Shown here: piece by piece, positions 46,212 through 58,394 of the stretch
Numbering within the stretch: the first letter of the stretch is position 1
Layout: each line of letters starts with the position of its first letter
Source of the DNA: Acidimicrobiia bacterium
Lineage (GTDB): Bacteria; Actinomycetota; Acidimicrobiia; IMCC26256; JAOSJM01
Assembly: GCA_027494165.1 (NCBI GenBank)
Contig: JAOSJM010000005.1
Span: forward strand, 1,116,001 to 1,180,000
Length of the DNA stretch: 64,000 bases
Direction: 5' to 3'
Made by a program: the position numbers and the translations under genes
Notes under the pieces: generated by a model
What the model was told of the DNA's origin: nothing
Databases searched by the model: none
Seen by the model: the letters and a program-made list of their open reading frames with translations, nothing else

Positions 46212-48755
46212 CTAGTCCCCGACGGCCTCCAGGCAGCGGGCGGCGTCGAGCGGCTGGCGGGCCTGGTCGAAGAGGCGGGCGGCCTCGGCGAAGAGCCGGT
46301 CGGCGGTCCCGACGTCTCCCTCGGCCCGGGCGAGGCACGCCCGGGCCTCGGTGACCGCGCCGGTCCACGCCGTCCCCTCCCACTGGGACGCCGACAGCTC
46401 GGCCAGCGCGAGGTGGTGGCGGGCCTCGTCGAGTCGTCCGGACTCCGCGCACGCGATGGCCGACGGCACGGCCACCATCACCTGGCAGAAGATGCACGAC
46501 GAGGGATCGTCGAGGGTCTCCTTCGCCTCGTCGACGGTCGCCAACGCCGTCTCGGCGTCGGGGGCCGCGGCGATCAGGGTGCCGTAGGTCCGTTGCATGA
46601 GGTGACGGGCCAGGGGCGACCAGCGCGCCAGGGGCAGCGCCTCGCGGGCGAGCTCCTCCGCCTCGGCCCGGTTGCCCGCCGCGAGCTCGACCTCGGCCAG
46701 ACGCTGCAGCGAGTGCGCCGTTCCGGTCTCGGCCCCGAGCTCCCGGTGCATCGCCACCGCCTCCTCGAGGTCCCGGCGGGCGGCGTCGAGCGCGCCGGCG
46801 AGCAGCTCCGCCTCGCCCGCCACGCACACTGCGAAGGCCGCCGCCCGGCGGGCCCCGATCCGCTCGGCGTTTCGCCGCAGCTCGCGGGCCAGCGCGACCA
46901 CCTCCGTGTACGGCGTCGGCCCGTACAGGAGGAACTCGGCGACGCAGAGGTGGCAATCGAAGACGGCCGCGGCCAGCTCGGGGCTCTCGCGGGTGGCGCG
47001 CAGCTCGCGGACCAGGCGGTCGAACCACTGGCCCCGGTTGTGGGCGATCATCCCCTGGAGCGTGATGACGTCGAGCAGCCGGGTCGGCGCACCGGGCGTC
47101 AGGGCGATCTCCCGGGCCGCGTCGGCGGCGCGCTCGGCGACGTCGATCTCGCCCATGAAGTAGGCGAGCATGCCCCGGGCGAGGAGGATCGAGCCGTCGT
47201 GGGGTCCCCCGTCGGGGGTCACGCCCTCGAGGGCGTCCACGGCCGCCTGCAGATCGCCCGAGAGCATGGCGGCCCGGGCGAGCCTCGCCCGGAGGCCGGG
47301 CACCGCTCCGGGCGGGGCAACCGACAGGGCGTCGCGGTAGACCTGGACCGCGGTGGGTTCGCCGGCCGCCGCCAGGGAGTCGGCGCGCAACGAGAGGGTC
47401 TCGAACCGGTCGGGCCCCTCGGCGTGATCGGCGAGCGCGCCCGTCCACCGCAGCACCTCGTGGTGAAGCTGGGCCGCGGCGGCCCGACGCGCCGCCTCGA
47501 GCCCGAAGGGGACGGCGGCGGCGTGCTCGCCGGCCGCCAGCAGGTGGCCGGCGACCCGCTCGGGCCCTGCGCCGAGCTCCTCGAGGCGCTTCGCGGTGAT
47601 CTGATGGATCTCGGACCGTCTGTGGGGTGGGAGCCCGGACGTCAGCCGACCGGGCTCTCCTTCGGCGAACCGGTACCCGCCGCCGGGCACCGACTCGACG
47701 AGCCCGGCGGCGAGCGCCACGTCGAGGAGGCGGCCGACGGCCTGCGGATCGGCGCCGGAGGCGGCGCGGACCTCCAGCAGGTCGAAGCTGGGTCCTCCCA
47801 GCGCGACGCGCTGGATGGCATCGCGAACCTCGGTCGGGACCCGGTGATCGGGAGCCCGACGTTCCCCGATGCCCGGCGGGGCCGCCACCTCGAGGCTGAG
47901 CCGCTCGAACCCCGGGCCGAGGTCGACACCCGGTCGGTGCGCGCACACGAGCGACAGACGGTGGTTGCGGGAAACGCGCGCGGCGTGCTCCACGAGCGCC
48001 AGGGTGTCGGGGTCGGCCAGCTCGAGGTCGTCGAGGGTGAGCAGCACGCCCCGATCCGCCGCGGCCCGGACGAGGACCTCGCGGACCGCGACGAAGAGAC
48101 GCTGGCGCGTCGACGGCGCCTCGCCGGAGAGACACGCCTCGAGCTCGGCCCGGCATCCCTCCGGGAGCACGTCGAGGAGGCCGGGCGCGCGCTGGGCGAG
48201 CTCGTCGATCGCGTCGAGGACGCACCCGAAGATGCGCAGACCTGCCCCGGCCGCGCTCCCGCGGCCGACCAGGAACCCCTCCGCCAGGGCCCGGTCGCCG
48301 GCTCGCTCCAGCAGGTCGGTCTTGAGCGACCCGTGGGGGCCCTCGACCTGGAGCAGGAAGCCACGGCCGGCGACCAGGGCGTGGACGGCCCGCCCGGCGG
48401 GGTCCGACCCGTATCCCGAGGGCGGGGGGAGCCCGTCGCTCTCCCGGACGGTGGCGACGAACCGGAACCCACGACCGTGGATCGTCCGGATGAGGCGCTG
48501 GTCCCTCCCGGTGTCCCCGATGGCGCGGCGGGCCGACTTGATCCGGCTGCTGAGCGCCGACTCCGAGACGAAGCGGTCCCCCCAGACCTCGTCGAGCAGC
48601 TCCGTCTTCGGCACGACCCGGTCCCGGTGACGGACCAGGTACGCGAGGACCTCGAAGACCTGCGGCTCGACGGCCACGAGCTCCCCCGACCGGCGGAGCT
48701 CGATGCGGTCGAGGTCCATCTCGCAGTCCGCGAACCCCACCCCCACGCCGGCCAA
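46212..48755 (-). CDS. Large transcriptional regulator: OmpR-type winged helix, degenerate NTPase, TPR-like repeats
   Basis: 847 residues from a TTG; ATG codons slightly downstream (MDLDRIELR) are alternatives. Residues about 10-100 are a Trans_reg_C winged helix (VFEVLAYLVRHRDRVVPKTE, LLDEVWGDRFVSESALSSRI, IRTIHGRGFRFVATV). About 125-400 resembles an AAA/STAND region, but the P-loop is degenerate (GPHGSLKTDLL, with Leu where Gly precedes Lys) while VLLTLDDLELAD looks like Walker B. The rest is Ala/Leu/Glu-rich helical repeats of TPR type. It lies 113 bases upstream of the methyltransferase on the same strand and may control it. Confidence 0.75.
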   Translation of the reverse strand: MAGVGVGFADCEMDLDRIELRRSGELVAVEPQVFEVLAYLVRHRDRVVPKTELLDEVWGDRFVSESALSSRIKSARRAIGDTGRDQRLIRTIHGRGFRFVATVRESDGLPPPSGYGSDPAGRAVHALVAGRGFLLQVEGPHGSLKTDLLERAGDRALAEGFLVGRGSAAGAGLRIFGCVLDAIDELAQRAPGLLDVLPEGCRAELEACLSGEAPSTRQRLFVAVREVLVRAAADRGVLLTLDDLELADPDTLALVEHAARVSRNHRLSLVCAHRPGVDLGPGFERLSLEVAAPPGIGERRAPDHRVPTEVRDAIQRVALGGPSFDLLEVRAASGADPQAVGRLLDVALAAGLVESVPGGGYRFAEGEPGRLTSGLPPHRRSEIHQITAKRLEELGAGPERVAGHLLAAGEHAAAVPFGLEAARRAAAAQLHHEVLRWTGALADHAEGPDRFETLSLRADSLAAAGEPTAVQVYRDALSVAPPGAVPGLRARLARAAMLSGDLQAAVDALEGVTPDGGPHDGSILLARGMLAYFMGEIDVAERAADAAREIALTPGAPTRLLDVITLQGMIAHNRGQWFDRLVRELRATRESPELAAAVFDCHLCVAEFLLYGPTPYTEVVALARELRRNAERIGARRAAAFAVCVAGEAELLAGALDAARRDLEEAVAMHRELGAETGTAHSLQRLAEVELAAGNRAEAEELAREALPLARWSPLARHLMQRTYGTLIAAAPDAETALATVDEAKETLDDPSSCIFCQVMVAVPSAIACAESGRLDEARHHLALAELSASQWEGTAWTGAVTEARACLARAEGDVGTADRLFAEAARLFDQARQPLDAARCLEAVGD

Positions 48756-48848
48756 TGTGCCATGTTCCCCGACCGCCTGCCACGTGGTCGGGGAGCCGTC
48801 CGGGCGGCCGCGCGCCGGCGTCGCTCCCGTACACCACAGACGTCCGGC

Positions 48849-50587
48849 TCAGCGGGCACCGGGCCGGGTCTTCGCCGCCAGCACTGCAGCCGTGGCCAGG
48901 AGGAGGACGACCGCGGAGCCGGTGAGGATCGCCCATCCCTGGAGGGCGGTGCCGGAGAAGGCGTCGCCGAACCCCGGGGCCGTGGGCATGGCCGCCAGGA
49001 GCCGGTCCAGGTGGAGGACCCGCCCGAGCGACTCGAACGCCCACCGGTTCGCCAACGCGAAGCTCATGACCTGTCCCACGCCGGCCATGTCGGGGACCGG
49101 GACGACGGCTCCGGCGAAGAGCACCTGGGGGAAGCACAGCATGGGCAGGGCCAGGGTGGCCTGGGAGGCGTCGGACACCGCGGCCGAGGTGAGGAGGCCC
49201 AGGGCCAGCGCCGACAGCGACTCGACGACGATCGTCACGAGCAGGGCCAGGTACACGGGCCAGCTCGCGGCCGGGAGCCGGTCCAGGGCCCGCAGAACCC
49301 CGAGCATGACCACGGCGACGGCGACGAGCACCGGCGTGAGGACGGCGACCTTGGAGGCGACGTACGCGCCGATGCCGAGGTCGGCCAGGCGCTCGCGACG
49401 GAACACGGCCATCTCGCCGACGATCTGGAGCAGCCCGTAGGTCAGCCCGAAGAAGAAGCCGGCGAAGGCCACCCAGAAGAGCGTCTGGGCCGGTGCGGTG
49501 GGGCTCGCGCTCCCCGGGTCGAACGAGCCCGGACGGAACAGCACCGCCATCATCATCACGACGAGCGCGGGCGAGCCGGCGAGCACGGCCAGGGTGAGGC
49601 GGTTGCGCGCGAGGAGGTCTGCGTTCCGGCGGGTCAGGACCAGCCACTGGTGGAACGGGCCGGCCGGCAGGCCGGCCGGCGTCGCGCGTCCGCGACGTCG
49701 CCGACCGGTGGCGCGCTCCGCATCGACCGGCGTCTCGTCGCGGCGGGCGCGCGGGCGAACCACGTCGTTCCGACAGCGCGCCGCGAAGCGCCGGGCCCAG
49801 AGCTCGGGGAGCGCTCCCGGGCCAGACGGTCGTAGGCCCGGGCCAGCTCGGTCACGTCGAAGTACCGGCGCGCCTCGTCGGGAGTCCCGACGAACGCGAG
49901 GTGCCCGTCCCGGGCGAGGAACACGACCCGGTCGCAGAGGTCGATGTCGGCGGGGCTGTGGGTCGTGAGCAGGATGGTCGTGCCGTCCGCGGCGAGGCGG
50001 CGGAGCAGACGGAGCACCTCGCCGGCCATGGCCGGGTCCAGCCCCGACGTGGGCTCGTCGAGGAAGAAGAGACGGGGCCGGGTGAGCATCTCCACGGCGA
50101 TGCTGGCCCGCCGCCGCTGCCCACCGGAGAGGGAGCCGACCCGCACCCGGGCCCGGTCGGCGAGGTCGAGCCGGGCGAGCGTCTCGGCCACGACCCGCTC
50201 GACGTCGACCGGCGGCGTCCCCGCCGGGAGCCGGAGCCGGGCCGCGTACCGGAGGGTACGGGCCAGGGGCAGATCGCGGTGGATGATGTCCTCCTGGGGG
50301 ACGTACCCGACCCGTCGCCGGCCGGGAGCGGCTCGGGTGACGTCGACGCCGTCGGCGAGGACGCTTCCCGCCGACGCCGGACGGACCCCCACCAGGGTCT
50401 CGAGCAGCGTCGTCTTGCCAGCCCCGCTGCCCCCGACGATCGCGACGATCTCGCCGGGCTCCACCGAGAAGGACACGTCGTGCAGGGTCCGGCGCCCCTT
50501 CGTGTGCTGGGAGACCCCGACCACGTCGAGACGCACGCCCGCCGCGGAGTCCGCGGGCACCGGGATGCTGACGGCGACTTGGCTCAT
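48849..50587 (-). CDS. ABC exporter with fused ATPase and ABC-2 membrane domain (one base missing)
   Basis: With one base restored near 49817 the frame gives 579 residues in ABCG-like order. The ATPase is at about 15-245 (Walker A GGSGAGKTT, signature LSGGQRRR, Walker B RLFFLDEPTSGLD, His-switch LTTHSP). About six membrane helices follow at 330-575 (LAVLAGSPALVVMMMAVLFR, FWVAFAGFFFGLTYGLLQIV). Such half-transporters export lipids or drugs; the substrate is unknown. Transcribed away from the patatin-like gene. Confidence 0.85.
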
Positions 50588-50803
50588 GACCACTCCCCCC
50601 GTGTGTTGGCTGACTGCCACCCATGGTCGGGATCCGGCGAGCTCGAAGCTTGAAGCCGATCGGGAGAAACCTTGGAGAGGCCGCCGTGTGGGCCGCGGTG
50701 CACCCCCACCGGAACGCCACGGCGCCGACCCGCTCCGGGAAGGCCGGGGCACAAGTGCACAAGTGGCGCCGATCCGTGCCGATGGACACGGAAGGAGCCC
50801 ACG
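50588..50803. promoter_or_regulatory. Divergent intergenic region with a tandem octamer
   Basis: This 216-base region separates the ABC exporter (minus) from the patatin-like gene (plus). At 50750-50765 the octamer CACAAGTG occurs twice head to tail, about 39 bases before the patatin start; it could be an operator. I see no clear promoter hexamers for either direction. Confidence 0.35.
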
Positions 50804-51709
50804 ATGAGCATCGGAACGCTCGCCACCAGGCGGCGCTCGGCGCCGGCACGACCGAGGACCGCGTTCGTCCTGTCCGGCGGCGGCAACCAGGGCGTGGCCC
50901 AGGTCGGGATGCTGCGTGCCCTCGTCGAGCGCCACATCGTCCCCGACGTGGTGATCGGGGTCTCCGCCGGCGCTCTCAACGGCGCGGCCATCGCCCGCTC
51001 CCCCACGCTCGACGGCGTCGAGCACCTTCGCGAGGTGTGGTGCTCGCTGCGCTCGGGCGAGGTGTTCCCGGGTGGGCGGCTCTCGCGGGCCTGGAACGTG
51101 CTGCGCCACGACACGCACCTGTTCTCCAACGCCGGGCTCGAGGCGCTCGTGGAGCGGGCCGCCCTGGCCCGCACCTTCGCCGACCTCAAGGTGCCCCTGC
51201 GGGTCGTGGCCGCGGACCTCGACACGGGGGAGGAGATCGTGCTCGTGCAGGGCCCGCTCAAGCCGGCCCTCCTCGCCAGCGCGGCCCTCCCGGGAGTGTT
51301 CCCGCCCGTCCACCACGACGGCCGCGTGCTCGTCGACGGCGGGGTGGTGAACACCGTCCCGCTGTGGCACGGGCTCTGCGGCCCGGCAGGGCGGGTCTAC
51401 GTGCTCAACGTCTCGGGAGGCGTGGCGGACAAGCCGCCGACCTCACCGCTCGACGTCGTCATGCGCGCCTTCACCCACGCCCGCAACCAGCGCTTCGAGC
51501 TGGAGCTCCGCCACGCCCGCCCCGACGTCGAGATCGTGATCCTCCCCCGGCCCGAGGACCGCCGGGAGCTCTTCGACTTCTCCGGTGCCGAGCGGCTCAT
51601 CGCCGAGGCCCACGCGCTGGCCTCGGCGGCCCTCGACGAGCACGAGCAGGCCCTCGCCACGCGCTGCGAAGGCCGGCGCAGCCGCAAGCGCCGCCACGCC
51701 GTCGCCTGA
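50804..51709 (+). CDS. Patatin-like phospholipase
   Basis: 301 residues from ATG with AAGGAG six bases upstream. The catalytic dyad is clear: oxyanion loop LSGGGNQGVAQVGML, nucleophile elbow GVSAGALNG (Ser in GxSxG) and the Asp in VLVDGGVVNTVP. Family members hydrolyse acyl esters of membrane lipids. No signal peptide. The C-terminus is Arg/Lys-rich. It converges on nuoN2, 22 bases away, and may share regulation with the divergent ABC exporter. Confidence 0.9.
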   Translation: MSIGTLATRRRSAPARPRTAFVLSGGGNQGVAQVGMLRALVERHIVPDVVIGVSAGALNGAAIARSPTLDGVEHLREVWCSLRSGEVFPGGRLSRAWNVLRHDTHLFSNAGLEALVERAALARTFADLKVPLRVVAADLDTGEEIVLVQGPLKPALLASAALPGVFPPVHHDGRVLVDGGVVNTVPLWHGLCGPAGRVYVLNVSGGVADKPPTSPLDVVMRAFTHARNQRFELELRHARPDVEIVILPRPEDRRELFDFSGAERLIAEAHALASAALDEHEQALATRCEGRRSRKRRHAVA

Positions 51710-51731
51710 ACGACGCCCTCTCGCCGCGGGT

Positions 51732-53218
51732 TCAGAACAGCAGGGTTGCGTCGCGGGCGAAGGTGAGCAGGGCGCCCGGGAACGTGCCGAGCCACAGCGT
51801 GAAGGCGACGGCGGCGACCATCACCAGGCCGGTGCCCGGGTCGACCCGCAGGGCGGGTGCCCCCGACTCCTCCTCGCCGCTCATGTACATGAGCACGATC
51901 ACCCGCAGGTAGAAGAACGCCGCGACCGCGGCGGCCAGCACGCCCACGAGGACGAGGGCGTACTCCCCGGCGTCGACCGCGGCGACGAACACGCCCAGCT
52001 TGGCCACGAACCCGCCGGTGACCGGCACGCCGGTCTGGGCCAGGAGCAGGAACGCCAGGACGCCCGCGAGCGCGGGCCGGCGCGAGGCCAGGCCCCGGTA
52101 GGTGTCGAGCGTGTGGCGGTCGTCGCCCCGGCCGCCGACCAGGGTCACCACGGCGAGGGTGCCGACCACCATGAAGGCGTACGCGAAGAGGTAGAAGAGG
52201 GCGGCCTCGAGACCCCGCTCGTTGGCGGCCTGGACCCCGATGAGCACGTAGCCGGCGTGGCTGATCGACGAGTAGGCGAGCATCCGCTTCACGTCGGTCT
52301 GCACCAGGGCGGCGACGCTCCCCACCACCAGCGACAGCACGGCCAGGGCCCACACGATCGGCCGCCAGTCGACCCGGTAGGTGTCGAAGGCGGTGAGCAG
52401 CACGCGCAGCAGGGCCGCGAAGGCCGCAGCCTTGGTGGCCGAGGCCATGAACGCGGTGACCGGCGTCGGCGCCCCCTGGTAGACGTCGGGGGTCCACATG
52501 TGGAACGGCGCCGCGGCCACCTTGAACCCGAACCCCACGAGGAGCAGGGCGATGCCGCCCAGCAGGACGCCTTCCTCGAGCAGGGTGTTGGCGGCCAGGA
52601 ACCGGGTGATCCCGGTGAGCGAGGTGGTGCCCGTCGCCCCGTAGATGAGCGCGACGCCGTACAGGAACACCGCCGACGCGAAGGCCCCGAGCACGAAGTA
52701 CTTGAGCCCCGCTTCCTGGGAGGCGAGACGCCGCCGGTCGAACGCCGCGAGCACGTAGAGGGGCAGCGAGAGGATCTCGAGGGCCACGAACACGACGATG
52801 AGGTCGTTCGCCGAGGCCATCGCCAGCATCCCTGCGGCCGACAGGAGCACGAGCGCGACGTACTCGGGGCCCTCGAGCCTCTCGCGCCCGAGGTACCCGA
52901 GCGCGAGCAGGAGGGCCATGAGCGTGGCGGCCAGCACCACGACCCCGACGAACACGCGGAACCCGTCGACGGCCACCATGCCCGACAGGGCGGTGTAGGG
53001 ACCGTCCTCGCGGACCCGGATCCACTGGGCCCACGAGAACAGGCCGGCCGCCGCGAGGCCGGCGAACGCGGTCACGGTCGAGGCCGCCAGCACCCCGGGG
53101 GCCCGCCGGGCCAGAGAACGGCCCAGCACCACGAGCACGCCGGCGAGGGCGAGGGCGACCTCGGGGGCGATCGCCAGCCAGTCCGTGCCGGGCGTGGGGA
53201 TGGGCTCGACCGCGGCGA

Positions 53219-53222
<4 letters not shown>
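51732..53222 (-). CDS. nuoN: NADH-quinone oxidoreductase subunit N, operon 2
   Basis: 496 residues from GTG 53222, which overlaps the nuoM2 stop by four bases and has GGAGGG six bases upstream. About 14 helices; KVAAAPFHMWTPDVYQGAPT and KRMLAYSSISHAGYVLIG are the conserved pumping-subunit blocks. Clearly diverged from nuoN1, so the operons are not a recent duplication. Confidence 0.95.
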
Positions 53223-54837
<1,615 letters not shown>

Positions 54838-54838
<1 letters not shown>

Positions 54839-56838
54839 CAGGCCGCCCTCAGCCCGACGTAGACGAGCAGCGCGGCGGCACCCCCGATGACGGCGAGCGC
54901 GTACAGCCGCACGAGGCCGGCCTGCAGGCGGCGCAACCCGCCGCCCGCCGACCGGAAGAGGGTGGCCACGCCGTTCACGGCCCCGTCGACCCCGCGGGCG
55001 TCGAACACCCCCGACAGCCACTCGGCGAAGCGCCGGACCGGTCCCCCGACCGCGGCGGCGAGGGCCTCGTCGATGTAGTAGGCGCGGGCGAACAGCCGCC
55101 CCATCGGCCCGAGCCGCGCGGGGAGGGGGTCGGCGTCGACGGCGGGGAGGCCGCGGCGGTACAGGGCCCGCCCGGCCAGGATCCCCACGACGGCCACACC
55201 CAGGGCGACGAGCGAGAGCACGGCACCGGCGGCGAACGAGTCGGCGTGGATCTCGGGGACCCCCTCGAACGTGGGCTCCAGCCAGCGCACGAGGTTCTCG
55301 AGCGACCGGAAGGGCAGCGACAGGAGACCCCGAGGACCGCCAGCACCGCGAGCACCACGAGCGGGAGCGTCATGACCGGCGGCGACTCGTGGGGCTTCGC
55401 GGCGGGCCCCTCGCCGGCGATGCCCCCGGGCGCGCCCGGCTCGGTCGCCACGGCGTCGTCGGCCCCGCCCGAGACCATCGGGACCGGCTCGCTCCGCCAG
55501 CGCTCGTTGCCGAAGAACACGAGGTAGACCTGGCGGGTCATGTAGAAGGCGGTGAGGAGCGCGGCGAGCGCCCCCACGGCCCAGAGCCCGTAGGCGTCGT
55601 CGAACCAGGCCTTGGCCAGGATCTCGTCCTTGGACCAGAAGCCGGCGAGGGGGACCATCCCCGCGATGGCGAGCCAGCCGACGATGAACGTGGCCGCGGT
55701 GACCGGCATGTACCGGCGCAGCCCGCCCATGCGGCGCATGTCGGTCTCGTCGTGGAGGCCGTGCATCACCGACCCCGCCCCGAGGAACAGCAGCGCCTTG
55801 AAGAAGGCGTGGGTGACCATGTGGAAGATCGCCGCGCCGTAGGCCCCGACCCCGGCGGCGAGGAACATGTAGCCGAGCTGGCTGATCGTGGAGTAGGCGA
55901 GCACCCGCTTGATGTCGTTGTTGACCAGGGCCACGGTCGCGGCGAACAGGGCGGTGATCGCGCCGATCCAGGCCACGGTGGTGGCCGCCGAGCTGCTGGC
56001 CTCGAAGAACGGGTGGGCCCGGCAGACGAGGAACACACCGGCGGTCACCATCGTGGCCGCGTGGATCAGCGCCGACACGGGCGTGGGCCCCTCCATGGCG
56101 TCGGGGAGCCAGACGTGCAGGGGGAGCTGGGCGCTCTTGCCCGCCGCGCCCACGAACAGGAGCAGGGCGATGGCGGTGGCGGTACCGGACGCCAGCGTGC
56201 GGGCGCCCTCCCCCATGGCGGCGTAGTCGAGGGTGCCGAGCTCGGTGAAGATCAGGAACATGGCCAGCATGAGGCCGAAGTCCCCGACCCGGTTGGTGAC
56301 GAAGGCCTTCTTGCCCGCCACCGCCGCGGTGTCCCGCTCGAACCAGAACGAGATGAGCAGGTAGGAGCAGACCCCGACTCCCTCCCACCCCAGGAAGGTG
56401 ACGAGGAAGCTGCTCCCCAGGACCAGGACGAGCATGGCCGCCGCGAACAGGTTGAGGTAGCCGAAGAACCGCGAGAAGCGCGGGTCCCCGTGCATGTACC
56501 CGACCGAGTAGAGGTGGATCAGGGCCCCGACGCCCGTGACGAACAGGATCATCGTCACCGACAGCGGGTCGGCGAGGAACCCGAGCTTCACCTGGAGGCC
56601 GCCGGCCGGGATCCAGTCGAAGAGGGTGCGGACGTGGGAGCGCTCCTCGCCGGGGGAGGCTCCGGAGGGCGAGGAACACGGCCCCCGAGGTCACGAACGC
56701 CAGCGTCATCAGCCCGGTGGCGATCCACCCGGCGATCGGCTCGCCGATCCGCTTCCCGACGAGCAGCAGCACGACGGCCCCGGCCAGCGGCAGCGCCGGG
56801 ACCAGCCAGACGAGGTCGAGGACGTCGCGCGCGCTCAC
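54838..56838 (-). CDS. nuoL: NADH-quinone oxidoreductase subunit L, operon 2 (two compensating indels)
   Basis: From GTG 56838 (MSARDVLDLVWLVPALPLAG) the frame shifts at an apparently extra base in a run at 56652-56656 and returns after a missing one at 55328-55331. Corrected, the product has 666 residues. Core blocks: FLGWEGVGVCSYLLISFWFE, SAQLPLHVWLPDAMEGPTPV, KRVLAYSTISQLGYMFLAAG, then the C-terminal lateral helix and anchor (RGVDGAVNGVATLFRSAG). Confidence 0.92.
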
Positions 56839-56903
56839 GACCGCTCCACGGGGCTCGGGACGGCCGGGGCGAGGATGGTGACGGGGGGAGCGAGCGCCAA
56901 GGT

Positions 56904-57209
56904 CTAGCCCTTCAGCAGGTTGACGTCGTCGGCCGTCGCCCCGGGGCGCCGGCGGAAGATGGCCACGATGATCGCCAGGCCCACCGCCACCTCGGCGGCC
57001 GCCACGACGAGGGTGAAGAACACGATGACCTGGCCCCCGACGTCGTCGAGCATGCGGGCGAAGGCCACGAAGGTGAGGTTGACCGCGTTGAGCATCAGCT
57101 CGACGCACATGAACATCACCAGGGCGTTGCGGCGGACGACGAGGCCCACGGCCCCGGTCGTGAACAGCAGGGCCGCGACGACGAGGTAGTAGTTCCCGGT
57201 GATGGTCAC
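56904..57209 (-). CDS. nuoK: NADH-quinone oxidoreductase subunit K, operon 2
   Basis: 101 residues from GTG that overlaps the nuoJ2 stop by four bases. [20 protein letters not shown] and [18 protein letters not shown] hold the two membrane glutamates. A 65-base spacer without features separates it from nuoL2. Confidence 0.95.
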   Translation of the reverse strand: MTITGNYYLVVAALLFTTGAVGLVVRRNALVMFMCVELMLNAVNLTFVAFARMLDDVGGQVIVFFTLVVAAAEVAVGLAIIVAIFRRRPGATADDVNLLKG

Positions 57210-57762
57210 GACGAGGCCGCCTCTCGCTCGGCGGCGACGTCGGGAGCCGGGGGCTCGGCGCTGCGCCGGGCGAGCACGACGCTCCCCACCACCGCGATGA
57301 CCAGGAGCACCGCGACCAGTTCGAAGGCCCAGAGGTAGTCGGTGAACAGGACCCGGGCCACCCGCTCGACGTTGCCCATGGTCCCCTCCGAGAGCGAGCC
57401 CCGGGTCGCTCGAGCACCGGTCGCCCAGGTCCGCCCGCCCAGGAACAGCACCTCGGCCAGCAGCACCGTGCCCACGACTCCCGCGGCCGGGCGCAGGAAG
57501 CGAACCGGCTCCTCGAGGGACTCCTCCCGGTCGACCCCGAGCAGCATGATCACGAAGAGGAACAGCACGACGACGGCGCTGGCGTAGACGATCACCTGCA
57601 CCGCGGCCACGAGGTGCGCCTCCTGCAGCACGAAGAAGACGGCCACCCCGAGCAGCGACGCGACGAGCAGCAGCGCCGAGTGGACCGGGTTGCGGGCGAG
57701 GACGACCCCGATGCCGCCCCCAGGACCAGCACCGCGGCGAGGAAGAAGACGACGGCCTCCAT
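57206..57762 (-). CDS. nuoJ: NADH-quinone oxidoreductase subunit J, operon 2 (one base missing)
   Basis: Begins [15 protein letters not shown] at ATG 57762; adding one C to the run of five at 57717-57721 joins it to the main frame ([36 protein letters not shown]), giving 185 residues. Five helices and a hydrophilic C-terminus. The start shares one base with the nuoI2 stop. Confidence 0.9.
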
Positions 57763-58394
57763 CAGGCTCCGCCCTCCCCCGGCCCCGGGTCCCCGGCCGC
57801 CTCGCCCTCGGCAGCCTGACCCCGCTCGGGGGCCCGGACGCCGAAGCCCAGCTCGCCCGACCAGCCCACCCGTCCCTCGTAGTCGGCCCGTCCCGAGCTC
57901 GCGGTGGCTCGCACCCAGGCGCTCGTGTGCCGGTCCTCCTCGCCGTGCCACAGCTCCCACGGCTGGCGCCGGGCCCGGCCCTCGTCGTCGACGAGCAGCT
58001 CCCGCTTCGTGTAGATCGCGTCGTCCCGGTTGGTGAACGAGAAGTCGAAGAGCTTCGTCTCGGTGATGGCCTCGGTGGGGCAGGCCTCGACGCAGAGGTC
58101 GCAGTGGATGCAGCGCAGGTAGTTGATCTCGTAGACGAAGCCGTAGCGCTCGCCGGGCGACACCGGGGCGTCGGGCGGGTTGTCGGCCCCGCGCACGTAG
58201 ATGCACCGGGCGGGGCACACCCCCGCGCACAGCTCGCAGCCGATGCACTTCTCCATGCCGTCCTCGTAGCGGTTGAGGACGTGGCGGCCGTGGAGGCGAA
58301 CCGGCTTCGGACGCTTCTCGCGCGGGTACTCGGTGGTGACCCGCCGGCGGAACATCTGCTTCAAGGTGACGCCGAAACCCTGGACCAGGCCCAT
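57762..58394 (-). CDS. nuoI: NADH-quinone oxidoreductase subunit I, operon 2
   Basis: 210 residues, about 50 longer than NuoI1 because of a C-terminal extension rich in Gly, Glu and Ala. [4Fe-4S] motifs [15 protein letters not shown] and [15 protein letters not shown] are intact. The start shares one base with the nuoH2 stop. Confidence 0.95.
   Translation of the reverse strand: MGLVQGFGVTLKQMFRRRVTTEYPREKRPKPVRLHGRHVLNRYEDGMEKCIGCELCAGVCPARCIYVRGADNPPDAPVSPGERYGFVYEINYLRCIHCDLCVEACPTEAITETKLFDFSFTNRDDAIYTKRELLVDDEGRARRQPWELWHGEEDRHTSAWVRATASSGRADYEGRVGWSGELGFGVRAPERGQAAEGEAAGDPGPGEGGA

Noticed and set aside
45493..49647. A 1384-codon minus-strand frame read as one protein
   Set aside because: It runs through the regulator and part of the ABC exporter out of frame; only its last 201 codons (the methyltransferase start to the TGA) are real.
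42332..51709. Mobile genetic element between the nuo operons
   Set aside because: I found no integrase, transposase, terminal repeats or attachment site; only the gene content hints at accessory origin.
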